This document shows positions 25,991 to 34,522 of a stretch of 64,000 bases of DNA, piece by piece. This stretch comes from Choristoneura fumiferana (Eukaryota; Arthropoda; Insecta; Lepidoptera; Tortricidae): contig NC_133500.1 in the NCBI RefSeq assembly GCF_025370935.1, forward strand, positions 9,148,187-9,212,186, written 5' to 3'. How positions within the stretch are numbered: position 1 is the first letter of the stretch; every line of letters begins with the position of its first letter. Both the position numbers and the translations under genes were made by a program. Below the pieces are notes generated by a model. That model did no database searches. It saw only the letters and a list, made by a program, of their open reading frames with translations, and was not told the origin of the DNA.

Positions 25991-28179
25991 GTTTTAAGAA
26001 ACCCACTTAAATAATTAAGGATCCCCAAAAATCTCTGTAAGTCTTTTAAACATGTTGGTGATGGCATATCTTTAATAGCCTTTACCTTTTCTGGGTCAGG
26101 CATTGTGCCCATTTTTGAGTAGACATGGCCTAAGTATTTTATTTCAGTAGTGCCAAAGCAACACTTGCTTTTGTTAAATTTTAAATTTACTTCCTGAGCT
26201 TTTTCAATTACCCTCCTGAGATTTTCATTGTGAATCTCTTGGGTGGCACCATAAATCAATATATCATCGGCATAAACTAAGACCCCAGGCAAACTTCCAA
26301 AAGTATCAGTCATGATTCTATGAAAGATTTCAGGAGCACAACTTACACCATAAGGTAGTCGTTTAAATCGGTAGCGCCCAAATGGTGTATTAAATGTGCA
26401 TAGCATTGAGCTTTCTTCATTTAGTTGACATGCCCAAAAACCACTACTGGCATCCAGTGTTGAGAAGTAAGCAGCACCATGTAGCTTTGAGCGCACATAA
26501 TCATTAGTGGGTATTGGGTAATGTGATCGACAGATTGCTTGATTAAGATTTCTTGGGTCAAGGCACACCCTAAGTCCACCATTCTTTTTCTCAACTAATA
26601 TAAGAGAACTCACCCAAGCTGTTGGTTCAGTTACTTTAGTGATGACATCTAGTTCTTCCATATGATCCAATTCTTGTTTGAGACGGTCATGTAAGGCAAA
26701 TGGTATCTTGCGTGGAGCATCAATCTTCGGAGAGACATTAGGATCAACAGCAATGTGACATTTCCCTGGTAGACAGCCCAATCCATCAAAAACAGACTCA
26801 TTATTTTTCAATAAATCCTGTAACACAAGATTTGATTTATTAAAGCTTTTCTCACTAGAATCTGCAACATTTGTTTTGTGACAAGTTGTTTCAGAATATG
26901 AATTTGACATCTCCTTTAATTGAGCAATACTATAGACTCTACGAACTAGACCAAGCTCTGAACATGTGATTTTACCTATGACTGTAGGTGACTTTACATC
27001 AGCAATAATAAAATTAATCTTTTTTGACAATAGCTTTTTGTTTAGACTGTACTGACACAAAATATCTTGTTGACCAACTATTTTGACATTATTTCCACTA
27101 TATGATGTAACTCTGACATCACTGGGCATGAGACTGTTAGAAATCTTTAATGAATTATAAACATCTATAGACATGACATTTGCATCACTGCCTGTATCTA
27201 ATGTACACACTATTTTTGTATTATTTATGTGAAGATTAATGTTCCAGTCATAGTTACCTGACTCTTCCGGTACATCAATGGAATTATCCATTTGGACATA
27301 GTGTACCTTGGCATTCCGGAACCTGCAGAGAGACTCATAATGTCCTATACGATGACAGTTCCTGCACTTAACATCTGCAGCTGGGCACCGGAATCTATGA
27401 ACTTGACCACATCTCCCGCAGCGTGGTTCTGGTTGTGACTGTGTGTATTGATGCGACTGTGACATAGGACGACGTGAATAAGACTGGAACGGTGGACGGG
27501 GCGCACGAGACTGTGACTCTGGACGTGACTGCGACAGTGGACTTGCTTGTGACTGTTGCATTTTGGATTTGACATATAAGACTGATGTAGATTCTAAATC
27601 TTTCTTGCTCAACTGGTTTGCTTGTGTTTGTGACATTATTAATGTTTTGGATAAGGATATTGTTTTGTCCAACGTTAAATTCTCTTCTTGTAATAATTTT
27701 TCTCTGATAAACTGGTACTTCTCATTGAGGTTACAAATAAACACATCTCTTACAAGTCTGTCCGCAAGTGTACCAAACTCACATGATTTGCATTTAATTT
27801 TTAAGTCTGTTATAAAATCCTCAATCGATTCGTCTTCTTTTTGTTTCCGGTTAAAGAAATTAAACGCTTCAAATGTGATGTTTGTTCTTGGTACACAATA
27901 ACCTTCAAATTTGTCAATAACAGTTTCGTATGTAACTTTTCCACTCAGGTCAAAACTATTATATAGCTGTAATGCATCCTCCCCTATTAGGTGAAGGAAA
28001 ATCGCAACCTTTCTTTCATTGCTTTCATCCTCCAAACCACCGGCAACCATGTATATTTTAAAGCATTGCAGCCATTTTTTCCAATTGGCCGCTAAATTTC
28101 CCTTCAGCGACAGCGGCCCCACGCTCCCAACGAACGAAATTTTCTTCTTTTCAGTGTGTTTTTTATCTTCGTCGGCCAT
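25954..28179 (-). CDS. Gag-protease-reverse transcriptase of the Ty3/gypsy element
   Basis: 741 codons. The first ~250 residues are a Gag capsid-like region. A CCHC zinc knuckle follows (about residues 254-285, with CRNCHRIGHYESLC as the canonical motif). The aspartic protease site is LDTGSDAN (D328). The RT has LDPRNLNQ near 540 and the catalytic YADD at 636-639. The start ATG at 28179 lies 36 nt after the primer-binding site. The frame leaves the conserved RT-RNase H connection after 'GILNYLSGFLK' and ends 11 residues later. Conserved sequence continues in the next frame, overlapping by 37 nt. A one-base loss in the local A-run is the simplest explanation; programmed shifting at this point would be unusual for the family. 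Confidence 0.93.
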   Translation of the reverse strand: MADEDKKHTEKKKISFVGSVGPLSLKGNLAANWKKWLQCFKIYMVAGGLEDESNERKVAIFLHLIGEDALQLYNSFDLSGKVTYETVIDKFEGYCVPRTNITFEAFNFFNRKQKEDESIEDFITDLKIKCKSCEFGTLADRLVRDVFICNLNEKYQFIREKLLQEENLTLDKTISLSKTLIMSQTQANQLSKKDLESTSVLYVKSKMQQSQASPLSQSRPESQSRAPRPPFQSYSRRPMSQSHQYTQSQPEPRCGRCGQVHRFRCPAADVKCRNCHRIGHYESLCRFRNAKVHYVQMDNSIDVPEESGNYDWNINLHINNTKIVCTLDTGSDANVMSIDVYNSLKISNSLMPSDVRVTSYSGNNVKIVGQQDILCQYSLNKKLLSKKINFIIADVKSPTVIGKITCSELGLVRRVYSIAQLKEMSNSYSETTCHKTNVADSSEKSFNKSNLVLQDLLKNNESVFDGLGCLPGKCHIAVDPNVSPKIDAPRKIPFALHDRLKQELDHMEELDVITKVTEPTAWVSSLILVEKKNGGLRVCLDPRNLNQAICRSHYPIPTNDYVRSKLHGAAYFSTLDASSGFWACQLNEESSMLCTFNTPFGRYRFKRLPYGVSCAPEIFHRIMTDTFGSLPGVLVYADDILIYGATQEIHNENLRRVIEKAQEVNLKFNKSKCCFGTTEIKYLGHVYSKMGTMPDPEKVKAIKDMPSPTCLKDLQRFLGILNYLSGFLKTWQLKQNHYGSF

Positions 28180-28214
28180 GATTTATTAATATTTATGACT
28201 GATTTCTTCACCAA

Positions 28215-28227
28215 ACTTCTGACACCA
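28215..28227 (-). other. Primer-binding site
   Basis: Directly downstream of the 5' LTR the minus strand reads TGGTGTCAGAAGT. This is complementary to the 3' end of a tRNA-Leu with CCA (ACTTCTGACACCA). The match is 13 nt and then diverges. Confidence 0.75.
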
Positions 28228-28362
28228 TGTAATAAAACCAGAATCACTTCTTGTTAAGACGACATATTTATTATATTAATCAATCCTCCATTCACAGCTA
28301 TCTTCGTCTCTTATCTATGGCAACCATAAAGTACTTAAAGCTAGGCATACACGTATGTAACA
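28228..28362 (-). repeat. 5' LTR
   Basis: 135 bp, identical to the LTR at 23838-23972. On the minus strand it starts TGTTACATACGTG and ends TTTTATTACA. It contains the U3/R/U5 regions; no canonical TATA box is obvious. Confidence 0.95.
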
Positions 28363-28932
28363 CCTATAACACCCACAACATTAATAGTCTTACGCCTTGT
28401 AATAAAATCCACTTGCCATTCAGACTATAGAACCTAACCTATATACTCGTACTACCTAATACCTATACCCAACTATACCTACCTTCCTATACCTATTCTA
28501 CCTTGATAAAAATAATCTAAAAAATCAGGGGTTCTTAACTCGTTACATTAAAAATACCTATGGCCCGTAAATTATTTTTACCGGTAAAAACAATAATTTT
28601 AAGCAATAACTACCTAACTGTATAAAATAGAAAACAACAAGCGAATACCCAAACAACTCACTTGAAGCCCGTTCCATAACGAAACGGCAATATGGCCGCC
28701 TTCTCCGCTCGCTCGGCTGGCCGTGCGTTTGATAAGAGCTGGATGCCTGGTACCACGAAACTCAGTTCGCTTAATAACAAGCGACGTCCGTCATAAACAA
28801 GAGCGGAATTTCATGGCATTTTTTGACCTGGCATAGTGACTTCTCTTATCGACTTCCGATATATTATGTACATAACTACATATATCGATACACAACATAG
28901 GTACTAAAGAAGATTAAAAGTAGAGGTAAACA
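28363..28932. other. Non-genic flank
   Basis: AT-rich with CCTA/TACC tracts at 28430-28500. A GC-richer patch with a CG-dense segment at 28680-28830 has no recognised exon. Confidence 0.4.
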
Positions 28933-29215
28933 ATAGGCGACCTTTGCAGGTGGTAGGACCTTGTGCAAGGTCCGCCCGGATTGCTACCACCATCTTGCTC
29001 GCTAATCCTGCCGTGAAGCAGCAGTGCTTGCACTGTTGTGTTTCGGCGTGGAGAGTAAGACAGCCGGTGAAATTACTGGCACGTGAGGTATCCCATCTTA
29101 TGCCTCTAGGTTGGCAACGCGTCTGCAATACTCCTGGTGTTGCAGATGTTTATGGGCGGTGGTGATCTCTTACCATCAGGAGGCCCACTTGCTCGTTTGC
29201 TATCCAGTCGAATAA
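28933..29215 (-). repeat. Dispersed repeat ('CAAGCGCTGCTGCTTCACGG')
   Basis: An inverted copy of 35156-35420. Both include the stretches 'GTGTTTCGGCGTGGAG' (or its complement), 'GGTAGCAATCCGGGCGGACC', and an end reading ACTGGATAGCAAACGAGCAAG on the minus strand. Probably a short retroposon or LINE 3' region; class not certain. Confidence 0.6.
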
Positions 29216-29237
29216 AAAAAAACTATCAACTGCGCAG

Positions 29238-29374
29238 GTACAGTCACCAGCATTAATATCTGCCACAGCGGAGCGTGCAAAAATATCTGACACGTCCTTC
29301 CGGCCCTAGAAATAGAGTCGTATCAGATACTTATGCACGCTTATTGTGTCAGATATTGGTGCTTGTGACTGTAC
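29238..29374. repeat. GTACAGTC MITE, type D1
   Basis: Ends GTACAGTCACCAGCATTAAT and ATTGGTGCTTGTGACTGTAC are imperfect inverted repeats. The inner arms pair 'ATATCTG...GCACG'-like segments. One of several different MITEs in this region that share GTACAGTC termini. Confidence 0.7.
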
Positions 29375-29449
29375 CTAATAACAGCCACTCTCCACCCCCC
29401 GCCGGTATCAGTTTCCATCCCTCAGGCCTTTCCTCAGGCGACAACTGAT

Positions 29450-29585
29450 TCTATATAACTTTTAATATAAGAGGTACGTACGGGTCACCTGATGGGAAGT
29501 AATCACCGCGGCCATGGACACCGGCCAACACGAGGGGTAACACAGGTGCGTTGCCGGCCCTTTGACGCATTCCCTGCCACCGACG
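29450..29585. repeat. 'GTTGCCGGCCCTTTGA' dispersed repeat
   Basis: 'GGGTCACCTGATGGGAAG' and 'GGTGCGTTGCCGGCCCTTTG' match fragments at 13026, 21893, 63400 and 63935. Class uncertain. Confidence 0.5.
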
Positions 29586-30411
29586 CATGTATGCGGTTTC
29601 GGGACTCCCCCCAGTGCCGCTGTCATAATTATTCAAACATTTTGAACGCACATGTGCGTCGGTGGCACCTGTGGTCAGTCAAGTCAAGTCAAGTGGCAGT
29701 GAATACGTTAAGAGGCTGATAGGCTAATTTTTTAAAGATTTTTAAAGATTTCTAAGTTGTACCGCTGGAAGCTGGTTCCATATTTTTGTAGTATGTTCTT
29801 ACTCGTACATCTCCGTTTATTTATTTTACCATTTAATTTAATTACTGAAATAATAATAATAATAAACCATTTATTTCAGGCAACATTGCCCATATAATAA
29901 ATCGTCACTACTTTAAAAAAAACTCGTACCTCATAATAGATCATTTTCTGAGTGAACTTTATGAACATTATGTCAAGGTTCAATTTTGTTGACATATTGA
30001 TTTTAGATACGAGATTTTTTCAAAGTAGTGACGAAATGCCTTAACACTTAAAAGCTACAAGCAAATGTTTATTTCGTCGCTTTGTTGCTATTGCCTTTTG
30101 TCCAGGCGTTTTTTGTACATTGCATTTTTTATAAAAATCAAATAAAAAATGGAAACAAAACTTTTTTTGCTAGCCGAAGGTCGCAATACTTACAATATCA
30201 TTTAATTATGTTGAATTGAAAACATCACTTACAAGTCATTATTACCCTTGTTTTTTAATTCTGATGCAGGAACTGTACTGTATAAACACCGGCTAAGTGC
30301 GATTCAGACCCGCGCACCGAGGGTTCCAGCAGGTATGACAAAATTTAGGCACAATAAAATTACGGCAATTTGCGTGGAAACATATTTTTCAATGACTATA
30401 TCTTCTGAGTA
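29586..30411. other. Non-genic stretch
   Basis: AT-rich with an inverted pair (CGTCACTACTTTAAAAAAAACTC at 29903 against GAGATTTTTTCAAAGTAGTGACG at 30011, shown shortened: TCACTACTTT / AAAGTAGTGA). The 'GCGCACCGAGGGTTCC' repeat lies at 30312. No gene. Confidence 0.45.
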
Positions 30412-30772
30412 CGGTGAAGGAAAACAACGCGAGGAAACCAGGCGCGGTCGCAGCCTGAAATGAAAATCTGGTCATGCACGATCTGGTGTATCTTTGTAAT
30501 GAATGCTAATTTTCAAGCAGCACTTTTATTAAGGTATTTTTTATTTGTAAATTTTTAGAAGATTTTTCAATTTGACTTGTACGATTTTGGGGGGGGTCAT
30601 GTCCCCTGTGACCGCGCCTGGAGGAAACCTGCACAAACCTTCGAGGCAATTTAATGGTGTGTGTGAAGTTCCAAATCCGCATTGGGCCCGCGTGGGAACT
30701 ATGGCCCAAGCCCTCTCACTCCGAGAGGAGGCCTGTGCCCAACAATGGGACGTAAATAGGCTGGGATGATGG
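30412..30772 (+). repeat. SINE S2 body and tail interrupted by a hAT-type MITE
   Basis: The SINE body ('GGTGAAGGAAAACAACGC') stops at 30438 and resumes at 30621 ('GAGGAAACCTGCACAAACC'), then runs to the tail CGTAAATAGGCTGGGATGATG. The interruption is the element at 30439-30620. The tRNA-like head is missing. Confidence 0.75.
30439..30620. mobile_element. hAT-type MITE
   Basis: 182 bp with 15-bp terminal inverted repeats, CAGGCGCGGTCGCAG and CTGTGACCGCGCCTG (one mismatch). It is flanked by an exact 8-bp target duplication, GAGGAAAC, at 30431-30438 and 30621-30628. The 8-bp duplication and CAG...CTG ends are the hAT signature. It inserted into SINE S2. Confidence 0.85.
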
Positions 30773-30952
30773 ATCTTCTGAATGCGTAAGTTTGATTTTT
30801 TCACTGCTTCAATTTTTAGCATGATATCTCTACGCGGTCCTGAGCAAAGGGGTCTGAACAGACGGACGGACAACAAACTGATCCTAAGGTTGCGTGGTTT
30901 TCTATTGAGGTACGGAATCCTAATTAATAGCATTACACCAGATACAGTCAAC

Positions 30953-31136
30953 TACAAATATAGATACGCCAAAGTTACTAAAATATTTATAAGGGCTTTA
31001 TGGCATTAAAAAAGAAGTCCCAACCTTGACTTTATATTGTAAACACTAAACAATGCATTAAAATATTTTCATTTCATTTTCATATTTTTGTAACTTAGGC
31101 TGTATCTACCTATCAATATCTTTGTAGTTGACTGTA
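30953..31136. repeat. GTACAGTC MITE, type D2
   Basis: TACAGTCAACTACAAATATAG at the left and TATCTTTGTAGTTGACTGTA at the right are inverted repeats, written in part here. The interior contains 'CTAAAATATTTATAAGGGC'. Confidence 0.65.
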
Positions 31137-31222
31137 CTTCGTTAAATAATAACAGCATGAATTATAAAAATAATTTATTGAATTGACCTCAGTAAATTAC
31201 AAATAAATTAATACGTACTAGG

Positions 31223-31396
31223 TACAGTCGAATTCATAAACTTGTGAGAAAACATTTTAAAAAAATATCTGAACACGTTTCTACGCCGTTAAAAATATAG
31301 TCGTGTTCATCTGAAAAAAAAAAACAAAGCAGAATTTTGATCAAAAATGTCTATTTTTGATCAAAATTTTGCTCACAAGTTTATGAACTGACTGTA
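31223..31396. repeat. GTACAGTC MITE, type D3, copy 1
   Basis: Left end GTACAGTCGAATTCATAAAC, right end CAAGTTTATGAACTGACTGT. The interior has 'AAAATATCTGAACACG' and its inverse. A second copy lies at 33393-33526. Confidence 0.75.
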
Positions 31397-31852
31397 CAAA
31401 GAATATTTGTATTGTATTGTATTGTACTAAGGCTTCGTGCGATCAAAAGCAATGCCCACTGCTGGCCACAAAGCAGAGTATTTTTTCAACCAATCCTCCC
31501 AACACCATGAGTATATATATTCCTTATTCAAGTATAATAAATAAAAATAAATTAATTAGATTACTATAGAGTACTATTATATTTATCCTCCTGAGTCATG
31601 ACATTTTTTAACAAACTTAGCGTTTAAGACCTAGACGTGGTTGACCTGCTTCGTTTTTTTTTACATTATTTCAAAATTCTTAGAATTCTTTATTCAATGA
31701 ACAATTTGCACTTTATAAAGTACATTCGGCCGTTACTAGTGTTAATTGATCCTTTATAAAGTACGCGAGGACTTAGGAGGTTATTCCATTATTTCTTCGC
31801 GCTGACATTGTTCATCCACCAATACCTCTCATAATAGGAAATATTACTGCAA

Positions 31853-32188
31853 TTTATGCGTGTTCATGCAGTTCCTCCACCTCCACACTGTAAGAACACA
31901 CACAAATCACACAAACCCATCTATCACCACCACCACACTACACTGACGCGTTTCGAACTCAACCAGAGCTCATCTTTAGAGTGACACAACCGTACACCAC
32001 GCTACCAGTTGTCAGTTGTTAGATGGGTTTGTGTGATTTGTGTGTGTTCTTACAGTGTGGAGGTGGAGGAACTGCATGAACACGCATATTTTGCATAAGC
32101 TTAGCTATCGTAAGGTCGCGGGTGAGCAAGGAAATTATTTTAGTTCATTGATATGGACCTCCGCAAAGCAACGCCTGATTCAATAAAT
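31853..32188. repeat. Palindromic repeat family A, copy 3
   Basis: Left arm ATGCGTGTTCATGCAGTTCC from 31856. The right arm is its reverse complement near 32070, followed by the outer arm (GGTCGCGGGTGAGCAAGG, TGGACCTCCGCAAAGC) and the end CGCCTGATTCAATAAATTA. The left outer arm is missing (truncated). Confidence 0.8.
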
Positions 32189-32399
32189 TAGTTGTATAAT
32201 AATTTTACAAGAAAATTGTATTAGTTATCTCAATACAAAATCGCTAACAGTCATTGTAAAGGTCAAAATGTAAAAATTCACAAACTAGACGAGTGACATT
32301 GAAGTAATATGCAAGATATCACAAGGGAGGACCCAGGCCCTCACTACGAAGTGCAAAATTCGAACTTTGTATCTTACCATCCCGCTGACGCTTATATTG

Positions 32400-32754
32400 A
32401 AAATACAAACTGAAATATATATGCACAGAAAAACCAGAAAAATAAGACCATCACTGGGAATCGAACCCAGGTCCTCGTATTCCGTACCGCGTGCTATACC
32501 GCTACACCACTGATGGTCAACGGTACCGACACGAATTTCCCTATGCACCTCATATCTCAGCTTGTTTGTTTCTTATTTAGCACTTAAGCAGTGACGCTAG
32601 CGACATCTATGCCGTAGCCCTCATCGAGAAACTTTTGCGGCACTCCATTGGAACTAACCGCTCCGGGTGAGCAAGAACAAGAGATATCGTTACCTGTGTC
32701 GTTACTAAGCAATCAAATTCAGATTGGTTTTTTGGAATCTTTTTGTATTTTTTG
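32400..32754 (-). repeat. SINE S3 inserted in a family I element
   Basis: The direct repeat GACGCTTATATT at 32388-32399 and 32755-32766 brackets the insert. On the minus strand the insert reads 'AATACAAAAAGATTCC' (normally the SINE tail), then the 5' region, the tRNA-like head (B-box GGGTTCGATTCCCAG near 32456-32470) and the body, which stops at TTTGTATTTTC. The tail therefore precedes the head. The split host is the family I element (left piece 32350-32399, right piece 32755-32820). Confidence 0.7.
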
Positions 32755-33392
32755 ACGCTTATATTATTTAATACGAGAGTGAGAGGGACGATACAATACG
32801 AACTTCGATTTCAGATTCGTAGTACCCATACATGGTCAAATTCTAGTTTATTTTCTTCAAATAAAACATTGAAACTTATTTATTGTAAAATAACAAATCA
32901 CAAAGCAACATCTCTCCTTTCCACGCATCAATATATTTATATTGATTTTATTGAAATAAATACGTTTAGATAAATATCTACTGTTTTCCTTGCTTGACTC
33001 ATCCCAAGGCGCAAATACAAATAACTTTATTTCGCTTGAAATATGGTACAAGAGGTGTTAATTAAAAGACAATATTGGTTTACATATTTCACCATCATCT
33101 GGCATGGCTCCACCCTTGAGACACCCGACAAGCTCAGTTTTACATAGATTTAGGTGCACTGCACACCCCTTCCTTTTCTTCCCTTAGTCACTGCTGCATT
33201 CCGAGACTGATCCGTTTCTTTACTAAAGGGTAGTGATGAGACGTGCAGAATTCGATGATGTCCGCTCTTGATCAACTCCCCCTTAGAACGCCACAATAAA
33301 CGATAACCCCCCTGCATCTAGATCCAGTAGCGACAAATCGACCAAAATGTGCGAAATAAAACATAAATAAAAAAATAATGTTGCCATACACA

Positions 33393-33526
33393 TACAGCCA
33401 GCTCATAAACTTGTGACCAAAAATTTGATGAAAAATATCTAAACACGACTATTATTAACGGCGTAGAAGCGTGTTTAGATATTTTCGATCAAATTTTTGC
33501 TCACAAGTTTATGAACGCGACTGTAC
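33393..33526. repeat. GTACAGTC MITE, type D3, copy 2
   Basis: TACAGCCAGCTCATAAACTT to AGTTTATGAACGCGACTGTA form inverted ends. The inner arms 'AAAATATCTAAACACG' / 'CGTGTTTAGATATTTTC' pair around a short loop. Confidence 0.75.
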
Positions 33527-33754
33527 AAGCAATTTACGTTAAAACAGTTTCAAAGAAAGTAGCAATTTCTTTCAATATGAAATATTACTGCAATGTTCTG
33601 CCGTCAGAATGCAGCACTAGCACAAACCGTAAACAGTTTTTTGAATGTCTTAATTATGTTTTTTAAATGTCCGTACGATGCCATAAATTATATCAATAAA
33701 TTTTTTGGAAGTATAGCTTTATCGTTACTATGGATTTAATTATCATGTTATTTT

Positions 33755-34110
33755 AAACCGACTTCAAAAAAAGAGGAGGTTCTATGGTCCAATGTTTGTA
33801 TTTTTAACAAAAAAGTAAAACACACTCCAAAAATAAAAAAAATACCAAAAAATGGAACGGACTACAAAACCCTTGAAAATATTTTTCTTGGTACCTACTG
33901 CCTCGAAGTCGGTGACTCAGCACGTCCCATCAGGATGTATTGAAACCCATAGTAGGTACGTAGGTGAGGTAGACGACTATTGTTCCATTCCTGCTGGCTC
34001 GTGCTGTGGCACCGACTTCGAGCTAGTAGGTACTTACCTAGAAAAATATTTACTAGGGTTTTGTAGTCGGTTCCATTTTTTTTTTGGAGTCGGTTTTACA
34101 TTTGTTACTA
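33755..34110. repeat. 'AACCGACTTC' inverted-end repeat
   Basis: Starts AAACCGACTTCAAAAAAAGA, ends with GGAGTCGGTTTTAC. Internal GAAGTCGGTGACTCAGCACG at 33906 and a related GACTTCGAGCTAGTAGGTAC at 34013. The same family is truncated at 51830. No coding capacity recognised. Confidence 0.55.
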
Positions 34111-34479
34111 ATATATAAATGTAAAGGCGACAAACTATAAAGAGAAGTGACGTTGTCACGGCGGTTTGTTTACGGTTTGTGCTAGTGTCGCGCCTGCGCA
34201 GTTTTGCGTAATATTCCCTATTTTAGTGTACCTAACAAAATACTACAGAACAACCATCATGTTAATGTCACTCAGGACTCGTCGGTTCTCTTCGTTTTCA
34301 TGAACATTCAAATAAGAAAAGAGAAAACCGAACTTCTGTTTCGATTTCCGAACGACGTTAGCAAACTACTAGTTCAATCGTACTCGAATGAAAGTTAAGA
34401 AATGTGCTATTTTTTTTAATTATTTCGAAATTAAATATAGTAATAAATATTAAAATTATTTTTGATCAACTTCGTAGAT

Positions 34480-34522
34480 CTATTTCGTAGGAGTCTTCGT
34501 ACGGTGAGTATTCACGAATTGT
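34480..34522 (-). CDS. ABHD12 last exon
   Basis: 43 bp after a long T-tract ending in TTTACAG. One base completes Gly, then QFVNTHRTKTPTK and TAG. An ATTAAA polyadenylation-type signal lies at 34415-34420. Frame, acceptor quality and the QFV continuation of 'PHVIG' agree with the family C-terminus. Confidence 0.85.

Larger units (their letters stand above)
23838..28362 (-). mobile_element. Complete Ty3/gypsy (mag-type) LTR retrotransposon
   Basis: A 4525-bp element on the minus strand. It is bounded by two 135-bp LTRs identical at every base, starting TG and ending CA, and flanked by a 5-bp target duplication CCTAT at 23833-23837 and 28363-28367. It encodes Gag, protease, RT, RNase H and integrase and no envelope. 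Identical LTRs mean recent insertion. One frame break in pol separates the two open frames, so this copy is probably not autonomous as it stands unless the break is bypassed. The mag-type assignment is inferred from short LTRs, no env and the domain order. Confidence 0.95.

Noticed and set aside
30541..30951. 136-codon minus-strand open frame
   Set aside because: It lies across SINE S2, the hAT MITE and flanking DNA.
32456..32518. Cloverleaf-like tRNA genes at several places (430, 32456, 35700, 40790, 42835, 45065, 46620, 59203)
   Set aside because: Each is the head of a repeated SINE with the same flanking body. Anticodon loops lack the expected U33 or vary between copies.
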